From assembly GCA_003230795.1 (NCBI GenBank), contig QIGM01000143.1, forward strand, positions 1 through 12,587: a DNA stretch of 12,587 nucleotides, read 5' to 3'. Position 1 is the stretch's first letter. Every line of letters begins with the position of its first letter. The DNA comes from a bacterium (lineage in GTDB: Bacteria > Bdellovibrionota_C > UBA2361 > SZUA-149). The notes beneath the pieces were generated by a model. It saw only the letters and a program-made list of their open reading frames with translations. It did not search any database and was not told where the DNA came from. Below are positions 1-7,305 of the stretch, piece by piece. A program made the position numbers and the translations under genes.

Positions 1-939
1 CGTATGCTCTACCACTTCATCGTGAATATCACATGTCATCCCATCCATTTCTTCGAGACAATCTAGGACGCCTTCCAGGCTATCATCAGCGCCTTCCACT
101 GCCACTTTCGCTATCTTTTGGACTTCTTCGCGCTTCTCGGCGATAAACAGGCTGGTTTTCTCTACTTGATCTTCTAAGCACTGCATGGCGTGAGGATCGT
201 GTGCACAATGTTCTCTACCACCTTCGAGCTGCACCTTGTTTAATTTATCTAGCTTATCAATCTCGGCTAATATTTTCTCTTTTGCCACTTCCAGACATTG
301 ACTCGTCTCAAGGAGCATCTCGCGTCGCTCCTCAGTGAGTTGACCTAGATTTAACTCAGTCGATACCGGCTCCAGAATGTTCTCTACTTTTTCAAGTAGA
401 TCTTCGAACTTGGTCTCTACTGTGTGAACACAGCTCTCCAGTGACTTCTTCCACTTCTCTTTCTCTCGCATCGCGGAATCAAGGTCGCTCCTGAACTTCG
501 CTGCTCTTTCCTCACCAACGACATCAGTTACACTCTTGGTAGCCCGGGCTAGATCCTTTTGTTGCTCCTCGCTCAAACTCTCCGCATTGCTAGCGCCCGA
601 AATCCAGTCCCAAGCAATTTCCGCGGTAGATTGTAGGGGGCGAGACAAGGAGCTGCTTTCAGTCTCCCCTTCAACATCAGCTGAAGATTCATCTGGTGAA
701 TTCTCGTGGGAGGAAGTAACGGCATTGTAGAGTTCTTTTCCAAGCAAATAGCCCACGCGAATGGCGGTAGTGGTAGGCCCAAAAGTCACTTGAGAGAGGT
801 CAATGCCACTCGTTTTCGCACCGACGTTGGTTTCAACGCGATGCGGTTCGCCGCCTACGGCACCAGTAGAGGGCGTCTCCAGATGATCGAGCTCATGCTC
901 GTGCGCCGTACTGTCTATCGATTCTCCAACTTGTCGCAT
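1..939 (-). CDS. Coiled-coil protein with Cys-led repeats, partial (3' end outside window)
   Basis: The minus-strand frame is open from the window edge to an upstream stop at 982-984. The first ATG is at 937-939, giving 313 residues with the C-terminus missing. A short GGA lies about 8 bases before this ATG. I do not recognise the family. Residues 1-100 are polar, Ser/Thr/Glu-rich and probably disordered. From about residue 120 the protein is a highly charged, Glu/Lys-rich helical region typical of coiled coils. I see no signal peptide or membrane segment. Cysteines at residues 170, 215, 254 and 294 each begin a similar block (C-L/V-E/H, then often E-K about six residues on, a hydrophobic centre and K/E-V), spaced 45, 39 and 40 residues apart. 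This suggests an internal repeat. Amino-acid composition and codon use look like a real gene. A structural or scaffolding role is only a guess. Confidence 0.8.
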   Translation of the reverse strand, partial: MRQVGESIDSTAHEHELDHLETPSTGAVGGEPHRVETNVGAKTSGIDLSQVTFGPTTTAIRVGYLLGKELYNAVTSSHENSPDESSADVEGETESSSLSRPLQSTAEIAWDWISGASNAESLSEEQQKDLARATKSVTDVVGEERAAKFRSDLDSAMREKEKWKKSLESCVHTVETKFEDLLEKVENILEPVSTELNLGQLTEERREMLLETSQCLEVAKEKILAEIDKLDKLNKVQLEGGREHCAHDPHAMQCLEDQVEKTSLFIAEKREEVQKIAKVAVEGADDSLEGVLDCLEEMDGMTCDIHDEVVEHT

Positions 940-1078
940 TGCTATCCGAAAGAGTATTCTAGTGCTAGATCGCTTTTTATCCTATTTACTGTTTTGAAGA
1001 ATGTTTGAGAACACGTGTGAAATACTCCATCGCCTGTAAAAGACTAGAAAACATAACTACTTCATTGGTATCTACCAC

Positions 1079-1684
1079 ATGAGAGATTACCGAAAACTCT
1101 TAGAGCTAGCTCGCTTTTGGGACAAAGACACCGAAAGGTTTTTTCAGGAGAATGGCCGGCCGATCGTTGACCGAGCCCTTCAAAATCGCGAGGAGATAAT
1201 CGCGCTATGTGAGTTCATTGAAGAACATGACATTCGCTCGTATTTAGAAATCGGCTCTTGGACCGGTCGACTAGTCTCGACGCTACACGAAGTATTTAAT
1301 TTCGACCTAGTTGCTGCCTGCGATATCGGTAGCGCAAAACAATTTGATTTCGACGTAAGCCTACCCTCGTCGGCACTGTATTTTGAGGGCAATTCGCATT
1401 CGCCTATTTTTGAGAATTGGCGCTACAAACTAGGTCAGATTGATCTCGTACTTATCGACAGCGATCATTCGTACGACGGCATAAAGAAGGACTTCGAAAC
1501 AAACGCTCGAGCTCCTCACCGTTTCATAGCCATTCAAGGAATAGCCGGAACCACTCGCTCCAGTGATGGAGCAAAGAGAATATGGTCCGAACTTCTTGGC
1601 ACAAAAATCGAAATTGTGCTGCCGCACCTAGAGATCGAATCGACAGAGCCTACAATGGGAATCGGAATCTGGAGTGATGGGTAA
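1079..1684 (+). CDS. Class I SAM methyltransferase-like protein (CmcI / Methyltransf_24 type)
   Basis: This 201-residue protein has a Rossmann-type methyltransferase core. Motif I is YLEIGSWTG (residues 55-63), the acidic residue after strand 2 is near D82, and IDLVLIDSDHSYDG (121-134) is the DxDHxY segment typical of Methyltransf_24 and cephalosporin-hydroxylase-like (CmcI) proteins. The family usually has a His-Asp pair after the next strand. Here the place reads FIAIQG (149-154), so the pair seems replaced by Gln-Gly and activity may be altered. The end GIGIW (194-198) matches the last strand of such folds. These enzymes typically modify small molecules or sugars; the substrate is unknown. 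The ATG at 1079 has no clear Shine-Dalgarno. The gene is divergent from the coiled-coil gene and convergent with the next methyltransferase, so it is probably transcribed alone. Confidence 0.8.
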   Translation: MRDYRKLLELARFWDKDTERFFQENGRPIVDRALQNREEIIALCEFIEEHDIRSYLEIGSWTGRLVSTLHEVFNFDLVAACDIGSAKQFDFDVSLPSSALYFEGNSHSPIFENWRYKLGQIDLVLIDSDHSYDGIKKDFETNARAPHRFIAIQGIAGTTRSSDGAKRIWSELLGTKIEIVLPHLEIESTEPTMGIGIWSDG

Positions 1685-1798
1685 GAAGTTTGCTTTCCAA
1701 TCCAACGTATAACTTGAGACGCAGTCCACTGATACTTCCGCAACGTCTCACGAATCAGCGTCGGAATATCTTCATTCCAAACACATTCAATTGAGATT

Positions 1799-2521
1799 TC
1801 AGAGCGTAATTTCAATAAGATGGGCGTAGTTTTTCCACTGCTCCGCAGGCCAGCGCGGCGCTGGGATTTTCTGCGCACTCACATGAAGCTCGGAAGACAA
1901 ACCTCTTCCTAATTTCTCGTAATCATGCAGCCAATAACCATCAGCACGCCCCTCACGCTTAACGAACAGACTTTCGAGCTCATCAGCTGCACGATGTTGT
2001 TCCATTAGCAGCACTGGCCCGCGAGCAACTCTTAGCATTTCTAGGAGCGCCCGCTCTGCTTCAGATGGATCTAAGTAAAGGAAAAGTGCGCATGAGGTCA
2101 CCACATCGATGCTATCGCTTGCATACTCGCTCAGGTCTAGTACCGAGGCCACGCGCAGGTCGACATTCTCCACTCCCTCAGCAGAGAGCATGCTCTGGCC
2201 ATGCGCAATCCTTTCAGCGTCGATATCGATGCCGAAAAAATTCACCTGAGGAAAAAGTGATGCCAGGGTGAAAAAGTTTTGGCCAAAACTACAGCCGACT
2301 TCGAGCAGATTCTCGAAGGGATAACTACGAACAATTTCTTCGGTTAGGACGGCTCGCTCGGAACCATCGATAGGTTCCTCGGGCGCATTAGGCGCAACCC
2401 TTTGTTCTATTACTCGCTCTGCTCGCCAAAATTTCCGCCAATACGCGCTCCATACCCGACCCCAAACTGCGGCCGGGAGATAGGAGCGCGAAAACAGGAT
2501 AACGCGAAGCAAAGAAAACAC
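1799..2521 (-). CDS. Class I SAM-dependent methyltransferase
   Basis: This is a 240-residue protein with a Methyltransf_11/25-type fold. Motif I is LLEVGCSFG (residues 72-80), the ribose-binding acidic segment is FFGIDID (95-101), SVLDL (126-130) holds the post-II acidic residue, and DVVTSCALFLYLD (139-151) is motif IV and its following helix. Residues 1-35 are hydrophobic and rich in Arg and Trp (VWSAYWRKFW at 23-32). They could lie on a membrane or serve as a substrate lid, but no clean transmembrane helix is present. The start is GTG at 2519-2521 with no convincing ribosome-binding site, so the N-terminus is uncertain. The gene lies 15 bases downstream of the transketolase stop and is probably co-transcribed with it. 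The substrate cannot be read from the sequence. Confidence 0.85.
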   Translation of the reverse strand: MFSLLRVILFSRSYLPAAVWGRVWSAYWRKFWRAERVIEQRVAPNAPEEPIDGSERAVLTEEIVRSYPFENLLEVGCSFGQNFFTLASLFPQVNFFGIDIDAERIAHGQSMLSAEGVENVDLRVASVLDLSEYASDSIDVVTSCALFLYLDPSEAERALLEMLRVARGPVLLMEQHRAADELESLFVKREGRADGYWLHDYEKLGRGLSSELHVSAQKIPAPRWPAEQWKNYAHLIEITL

Positions 2522-2536
2522 GCTTAGGGAAAAGAC

Positions 2537-4549
2537 CTACGCGAAGCGTGCTGTTACTGCTTGTGCCACTTTTTCAGGCGTTAGCCCAAACTCTTCTGCA
2601 AGTCTATCGGCCGGCGCTGAAGCTCCAAAGCGATCAATGCCGATGATGAGCGTGTCTTCCGGTGCGCCATTCAAAATCCCCTGCCAACCAAAGGACAGTG
2701 CGGCTTCCACCGCGACTTTCTTTGCTGATGTTGGTAGAAGCGAGTTCTTGTACTCATCTGATTGAGCATGAAACAGCTCCCAGCACGGCATGGAAACTAC
2801 GCGGATCTTCTTGCCCGAAATCTGCTTCGCTGCTGCAATAGCAAGAGGCACTTCGGAACCAGAGGCCATCATCACGATATCCGGTTCTCCATCCGACTCA
2901 ATTGCAGTGTAGGCACCTTTGCGAATATCAGCGTTAGTAAACGATGCAGGTCTATCGAATGGTTCGAGATTTTGTCTCGTAAAAATCAAGGCACTTGGTC
3001 CGTCCTTTCGCTCAATCGCAGCGGCATAAGCAACTGCGGTCTCTAAACCATCCGCAGGACGAAACGTCCAAAGACCAGGTGTCGCTCGCATGATCGCCAG
3101 ATGCTCAATCGGCTGGTGCGTTGGACCATCTTCACCGAGAAATACGCTGTCGTGCGTATAGATAAACAGACCCGGTAAATGCGAAAGCGCCGCTAATCGG
3201 ACTGCTGGCCGCATGTAATCGATGAAACACATGAAGGTCGAACCGTAAGGAACATAACCGCCGTAATAGCTAAGGCCGTTCATTATTGCGCCCATGCCAT
3301 GCTCTCGAACACCGAAGCGAATATTCTTTCCGTCGAATTCCCCTTTCTGCACATCGGTGGAACCGTCGATGAGAGTAAGCGTGGACGGTTCTAGATCAGC
3401 ACTCCCTCCGATAAGCGCTTCAACGTTCGCACTTGCCGCTTGAATCACCTTCTGACTAAGCTTTCTAGTTGAGATTGCCTTTCCGTCAGTCGGAAGAGCT
3501 GCAATAAGCGCGGCTTCAAGATCGCCATCGGAACTCAGAGATAGCTGCTTTTCTAGACGAGCCGCTAGTTCCGACTCTTTGCTCTTCCAATCAGCAAAAG
3601 ACTTGTTCCAGCCTTCATAGCCAGACTTCAACTCTTCAACTCTCGCGGCAAAAGCCTGAGATACTTCCGCAGGCACATAGAACTCTTTATCAAGCGGCCA
3701 GCCAAGGGCTTCTTTAGTTGCCTTCATCTCGTCTGCACCAAGAGCGGCACCATGCACGCCGTGAGTGTTGGCTTTGTTTGGAGAACCCTTACCAATAATT
3801 GTTCGGGCAACAATTAGGGTCGGCTTGTCGCTTTCCTCAATTGCCTTGGCGTAGGCGGCTTCAATTTCGTCGGTGTTATGACCATCGACGTGCTGAATTG
3901 CCCAGCCATAAGCCTCATAACGCTTTGGCACATCTTCGGTGAAAGAGAGATCGGTATGACCTGCAATACTAATCTCATTATCATCGTAGACCATGACAAG
4001 ATTGTTCAACCCGAGATGACCGGCAAGCGAAGAAGCTTCACCACTCACTCCTTCCATCAAACAACCGTCTCCACAAAAACAGAAAACATTGTGATCGTTT
4101 GGCACGAAGCCGGCCTTGCCGTAGCGAGCAGCCATTAGCTTTTGTCCAAGAGCAAGACCTACGGCATTTGCAACACCCTGCCCCAGAGGACCGGTCGTTG
4201 TCTCAACACCTTTAGTCATGAAATTTTCAGGATGCCCAGGAGTCTTACTACCCCACTGACGAAAGGACTTGAGATCGTCAATTGAGACGTCATGGCCACT
4301 AAGGTGCAGCATGGAATAGAGGAACATAGAGCCGTGCCCGTTTGAGAGCACAAATCTGTCTCTGGCAAGCCAGTTGGTATCCTGCGGATTGAACTTGAGA
4401 AACTTTAACCAAAGCACTGCGCCAAGCTCGGCCATGCCCATCGGCATACCCGGGTGCCCCGACTTCGCCTTTTCAACTCCTTCAGCGGAGAGAAATCGAA
4501 TTGTATTAGCGGTAAGGTTTAGAACGTCTTTTGTTACTTGCGCAGTCAT
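2537..4549 (-). CDS. tkt: Transketolase
   Basis: Transketolase moves two-carbon ketol units between sugar phosphates in the non-oxidative pentose phosphate (or Calvin) pathway, using thiamine diphosphate and a divalent metal in the cytoplasm. From the ATG at 4547-4549 it is 670 residues, the usual family length. Visible landmarks in that numbering are SGHPGMPMG (about 30-38), TTGPLGQG (118-125), the ThDP/metal motif GDGCLMEG ending in DDN (about 160-191), THGVHG (262-267), the catalytic Glu in REHGMG (E416) and the substrate-binding stretch HDSVFLGEDGPTHQ (466-479). All are intact. An in-frame TTG nine bases upstream (4556-4558) would add three residues, but the ATG is the more natural start. 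Ribosome binding is weak (GAG close to the start). It is the first gene of a probable two-gene unit with the downstream methyltransferase. Confidence 0.97.
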   Translation of the reverse strand: MTAQVTKDVLNLTANTIRFLSAEGVEKAKSGHPGMPMGMAELGAVLWLKFLKFNPQDTNWLARDRFVLSNGHGSMFLYSMLHLSGHDVSIDDLKSFRQWGSKTPGHPENFMTKGVETTTGPLGQGVANAVGLALGQKLMAARYGKAGFVPNDHNVFCFCGDGCLMEGVSGEASSLAGHLGLNNLVMVYDDNEISIAGHTDLSFTEDVPKRYEAYGWAIQHVDGHNTDEIEAAYAKAIEESDKPTLIVARTIIGKGSPNKANTHGVHGAALGADEMKATKEALGWPLDKEFYVPAEVSQAFAARVEELKSGYEGWNKSFADWKSKESELAARLEKQLSLSSDGDLEAALIAALPTDGKAISTRKLSQKVIQAASANVEALIGGSADLEPSTLTLIDGSTDVQKGEFDGKNIRFGVREHGMGAIMNGLSYYGGYVPYGSTFMCFIDYMRPAVRLAALSHLPGLFIYTHDSVFLGEDGPTHQPIEHLAIMRATPGLWTFRPADGLETAVAYAAAIERKDGPSALIFTRQNLEPFDRPASFTNADIRKGAYTAIESDGEPDIVMMASGSEVPLAIAAAKQISGKKIRVVSMPCWELFHAQSDEYKNSLLPTSAKKVAVEAALSFGWQGILNGAPEDTLIIGIDRFGASAPADRLAEEFGLTPEKVAQAVTARFA

Positions 4550-4581
4550 GGTTCTCAAGTTCCGGCGTTATCGTGGTTGTT

Positions 4582-4825
4582 TCTACAAAAATTGCTCTAC
4601 AAAGGTTACGCGTTCAGGCCCTTATACATACCGCACATAATTCTGCATGCGATGGCTGAAAACCCCCTCAGGGGGTTCTTTGGGGGTGACAAAAACTAAG
4701 CGTTCAGAAATACAGCCAAATACGATTAGTATTTGTCGATTTCGTACTGGCTTTAGATCTACAACGTTAATGGCACATTCTTTTAAGAGTTCCCCTACCC
4801 TACTGAACGCTTACTCTACAAAGGT
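4582..4825. repeat. Cluster of short direct and inverted repeats
   Basis: The 12-mer CTCTACAAAGGT occurs twice in direct orientation (4595-4606 and 4814-4825). Its core TCTACAA occurs two further times (4582-4588 and 4758-4764), giving four direct copies. A perfect 11-bp inverted repeat, TAAGCGTTCAG at 4697-4707 and its complement at 4803-4813, abuts the second 12-mer. A third partial copy, GCGTTCAG, lies at 4610-4617 just after the first 12-mer. All copies are seen directly. Whether they are protein-binding sites, remnants of a small mobile element or chance is unknown. Confidence 0.6.
4661..4677 (-). terminator. GC-rich hairpin, probable intrinsic terminator
   Basis: A perfect 7-bp stem (AACCCCC / GGGGGTT) with a 3-base loop. 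Read on the minus strand the stem runs directly into a short T run (GGGGGTTTTC). On the plus strand it is followed by TTCTTT, so it may act in both directions. Both flanking genes are on the minus strand, so its likely job is to stop transcripts from the ATPase gene about 310 bases upstream and insulate the tkt promoter. Confidence 0.6.
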
Positions 4826-4989
4826 CCCAAATCATTACACTTCAGCTCCAAGAAGAGCAAATTGTCCAAAGCAAGGGGGTGCATTACATTTGAGTGATGC
4901 TCTGATGCTTTAAAATTCTCCATTTGTGTGCAAACAATTAGGGGGGCGATAAGGGAAGTAAAGAATAAAAGATCAAGAATTAGAGGAGA

Positions 4990-6333
4990 TTACTCAAAAC
5001 AACGACCTAGCACCTCAACTAGATAAATTGGGAGGGAGCAGAGCTTATAATCAGTTTCTTCATTAGGTATTGTCTGAACAGTTGGAAGGTTTAAATCAAA
5101 ACGCAGTGCATACTTAGAGTTATGCTTTAGCATAAATTGACGAAGCGAGCGCAAAGTGCCACTTTTCCCGGCTTTTACCTCTATTGGAATAATTTCTCCT
5201 TTTTCAACAATTACATAGTCGACCTCGGCGTTATTTGATTTCCCCTCACGAAGCCAATAGTTTAGCGACCTATCATTATTAGCACTGGCACGAGCCACTA
5301 AATGTTGCCCAATAAAGTGCTCTGCTACTGTGCCCTTGTTGACCAATTGTTCATGTGTAAAATCTCCAAGCTTAGCTAAATCCAAGCCAAGCGCGTTTAG
5401 TAACAAACCCGTATCAAGATAGAGTAGTTTATAAATTGATTTCTGCTCTCCGGCTTTAACTGGCAATCCGTTGCAAGTGCTATGCGTTACTTGGGTGATA
5501 ACCCTCGCTAAGCTTAATAACTCTATGCAGTTTCTTATTTGAGTAGATCTTAAATCAGGAGCAAAGCTGCTGTACTTCATTTTTCTGCCAACTGCTTGAG
5601 GAATGGCATCAAAGACTTGACGAAGTGTTAAAGGATCTATTCGTGTTTTATACTTTGGAAAATCATCAAAGTAAGTAGAGAGTATCTCTACGTGAACTGC
5701 CTTACATTCCTCTAAGCTTTTAGTCTCTCTATAAGCTAAAACTGCCTCTGGCATTCCTCCACAAAGAAAGAACATGCGTAGGTGTTGAATTAGTTTTTCA
5801 TGTGCAGTTTGGCTAATGGTAACAGTTGAATTCCAATCAATAATTTGTTCATGTAAAAAATTTTCTCCAATTCCTAGTAAAAACTCACTAAACGTCATTG
5901 GCTCCAAATGAAGATACTGAATCCTTCCAACCGGCATGGAAAAATCATGATCTCTAAGAACAAACTCAAGTAGTGACCCAGCAGCAACTATTGCTAGATT
6001 TGGATTATCTTCGAAAAAATATCTAAGGGCTGACACTGCACTTGGGGTTGCTTGAATTTCATCCAAGAAAAGTAAGGACTTCTCTGAGTCAATTTTCTTG
6101 CCCACTGTGGCTTCGAGTTCTTGAAGGATTAACTTAGGGTCAAGTGTGCTAAAGCTCTTCTCAAGTTTGGGGTTTCGTTCAAGGTTTACTTCGTAAAGTT
6201 TTAAACCTTCAGCTTCTGCAAACTTACGCACTAGCGTCGATTTACCAACCTGCCTAGCTCCCCTGATTATAAGTGGTTTTCGCCTTGCGGAATTATACCA
6301 GCTATTTAGCTTGTCTAATGCGTATCGTTTCAT
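4990..6333 (-). CDS. AAA_14 / DUF4143 family ATPase with C-terminal nuclease-like domain
   Basis: The product is 447 residues from the ATG at 6331-6333. An in-frame ATG 39 bases upstream (6370-6372) is less likely, because family members begin just before the K-P-L-I-I-R-G-A-R-Q-V-G-K segment as here, and AGGGG lies just before the chosen start. Walker A is GARQVGKST (about 25-33), Walker B is LLFLDEIQ (about 87-94), and AAGSLLEF (about 117-124) is the sensor segment. The C-terminal DUF4143 part carries TVAEHFIG, EVDYVI (about 370-375) and IPIEVKAGK (about 382-390), a PD-(D/E)XK-like E...E-x-D...E-x-K pattern. Such proteins are common in bacteria and archaea, often transferred between them, and their role is poorly defined. 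The gene stands alone, and a few 60-base blocks counted by eye give about 40-47% G+C against 47-57% in tkt and cysS, which suggests acquisition by transfer. Confidence 0.93.
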   Translation of the reverse strand: MKRYALDKLNSWYNSARRKPLIIRGARQVGKSTLVRKFAEAEGLKLYEVNLERNPKLEKSFSTLDPKLILQELEATVGKKIDSEKSLLFLDEIQATPSAVSALRYFFEDNPNLAIVAAGSLLEFVLRDHDFSMPVGRIQYLHLEPMTFSEFLLGIGENFLHEQIIDWNSTVTISQTAHEKLIQHLRMFFLCGGMPEAVLAYRETKSLEECKAVHVEILSTYFDDFPKYKTRIDPLTLRQVFDAIPQAVGRKMKYSSFAPDLRSTQIRNCIELLSLARVITQVTHSTCNGLPVKAGEQKSIYKLLYLDTGLLLNALGLDLAKLGDFTHEQLVNKGTVAEHFIGQHLVARASANNDRSLNYWLREGKSNNAEVDYVIVEKGEIIPIEVKAGKSGTLRSLRQFMLKHNSKYALRFDLNLPTVQTIPNEETDYKLCSLPIYLVEVLGRCFE

Positions 6334-6562
6334 TACCCCTATGGTATATGATAATGGGGGCAATTTCAACATCCAGGTTGTTGAAAAAGAGGGGTGTTTT
6401 TATAGTTATACCGGTCGCGAATGAGAACTCCCGCCATGTTCCGCTAGCTGAACGAGAAACACCGAGCCACTTACTAATCGCAAACTAGCTAAATGCCGAA
6501 GGATGAGTTACGCATCCCTGGTCACAATCGACGATTACTACTAAAACACTCGAAATATCCGC

Positions 6563-7117
6563 ATGCAGAGAGAACCTTCCAGCTACAAGCTCCGCATAGG
6601 CGACAAAGCGCCTTACTTCAGTCTGAGCGGTACGGACGGTAAGATCTACTCGCTCTCGGATTATAGCTCCAGCCTTGGCCTGGTGGTCATCTTCACCAGC
6701 AACCACTGCCCTTACGCAAAAGCCTATGAAGAGAGAATTGCAAAGCTAGAGGCTAGGTTTAGCGAATCGAATATTGCCTTCGTGCTGATTTGCTCAAACG
6801 ACGGAGAGGCCTTTCCCGCTGATAGTTTCGAGAATATGGTGAAGAAGAGTGAGGATTCCGGCTTTCGCATTCCTTATCTCAGCGACGTCACACAGAGCGT
6901 AGCAAAAGCCTATGACGCCGCCTGCACTCCTGAAGCCTTAGTCTTTGATAAGTCCAAAAGCCTTGCCTACCGTGGAATGATTGATGATGACCACGAAGAC
7001 CCATCTGCCGTAGAGAGCCGCTACCTCGAAGACGCTCTAGAAGCTCTCGTTCTCGGCATCAAGCCCGAAACGCCCGAAACGTATGCTCTGGGCTGCACGA
7101 TCAAGTGGAAGAGCTAG
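6563..7117 (+). CDS. Thioredoxin-fold redoxin, PRX-like1 (AhpC/TSA-related) family
   Basis: This 184-residue protein has the peroxiredoxin/redoxin fold. The segment FTSNHCPYAKAYEERI (44-59) holds the presumed active Cys49, the NHCPY signature of the PRX-like1 group, where the second Cys of a thioredoxin CxxC is absent. CTPE (121-124) carries the cis-proline that faces the active site, YRGMIDDD (136-143) matches the conserved strand-turn, and the end GCTIKWK (177-183) is characteristic of the family. Other cysteines at 77, 121 and 178 could resolve a disulfide. No signal peptide is seen, so it is probably cytoplasmic. The function is likely thiol redox or peroxide handling, not experimentally settled for this subgroup. 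The ATG has no obvious Shine-Dalgarno. Its stop codon lies at the edge of a tandem repeat array. Confidence 0.92.
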   Translation: MQREPSSYKLRIGDKAPYFSLSGTDGKIYSLSDYSSSLGLVVIFTSNHCPYAKAYEERIAKLEARFSESNIAFVLICSNDGEAFPADSFENMVKKSEDSGFRIPYLSDVTQSVAKAYDAACTPEALVFDKSKSLAYRGMIDDDHEDPSAVESRYLEDALEALVLGIKPETPETYALGCTIKWKS

Positions 7118-7186
7118 CTCCCAATAAATAAGAAGAGCTGCTCCCAATAAATAAGAAGAGCTGCTCCCAATAAAGAAGAAGAGCTA
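7118..7186. repeat. Three tandem copies of a 23-bp unit
   Basis: Units at 7118-7140, 7141-7163 and 7164-7186 share CTCCCAATAAATAAGAAG followed by AGCTG. The first two are identical, and the third has A-to-G-type changes near its middle and last base. The array starts right after the redoxin stop codon, and each unit ends in a near copy of the gene's final AAGAGCTAG. Both array ends read GAGCTAGCT, while the internal junctions read GAGCTGCTC. AGCTC and GAGCT at the ends of each unit could pair into small hairpins with AT-rich loops. No coding role is likely. Confidence 0.85.
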
Positions 7187-7293
7187 GCTTGCGGCCAATG
7201 CTGAATAAGTAAATTTCGTCTAATCCCTCAGGTAAAAACCTAATTTTCCCTCGCGACAATGCTTCGTTTCCGCTAGTCTCTTACTAAAGACTT

Positions 7294-7299
7294 GGAGGT
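7294..7299 (+). promoter_or_regulatory. Strong Shine-Dalgarno GGAGGT
   Basis: GGAGGT lies six bases before the ATG at 7306. It is the only near-perfect Shine-Dalgarno I found before a gene in this window, and it fixes the start of the 176-residue protein. Confidence 0.85.
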
Positions 7300-7305
7300 C
7301 GGCGC

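Larger units (their letters stand above)
4550..4989. other. Intergenic region between tkt and the ATPase gene
   Basis: These 440 bases separate two minus-strand genes and hold no gene I can support. They contain a GC-rich hairpin (4661-4677) and a cluster of short repeats (4582-4825). A possible minus-strand -10 element lies at 4621-4626 (TATAAG read on the minus strand), about 72 bases upstream of the tkt ATG, with no good -35. An open plus-strand frame at 4647-4913 is rejected because it runs through the terminator and repeats and has no ribosome-binding site. A+T content rises from about 4700 towards the ATPase gene. Confidence 0.6.

Noticed and set aside
536..1008. Plus-strand open frames covering the left part of the window.
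   Set aside because: They are antisense to the minus-strand coiled-coil gene, whose uninterrupted 313-codon frame and composition are far more gene-like.
1715..1750. A 7-bp inverted repeat (TGAGACG / CGTCTCA) between the convergent methyltransferase genes as a shared terminator.
   Set aside because: The loop is 22 bases and there is no T-tract on either strand.
1534..1878. A minus-strand open frame of 114 codons whose middle third (1685-1798) lies in the gap between two methyltransferase genes and reads like a helical peptide.
   Set aside because: About two thirds overlaps the two well-supported methyltransferase genes, it starts at GTG without a ribosome-binding site, and no motif is recognisable. 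The gap segment could be a remnant but cannot be supported.
4647..4913. A plus-strand open frame of 88 codons in the intergenic region.
   Set aside because: It crosses the GC-rich hairpin and the repeats, lacks a ribosome-binding site and shows no protein-like pattern.
6501..6517. An imperfect 17-bp palindrome (GGATG...CATCC) upstream of the redoxin gene as an operator.
   Set aside because: Arms are short with one mismatched pair, there is only one copy, and nothing ties it to a known regulator.
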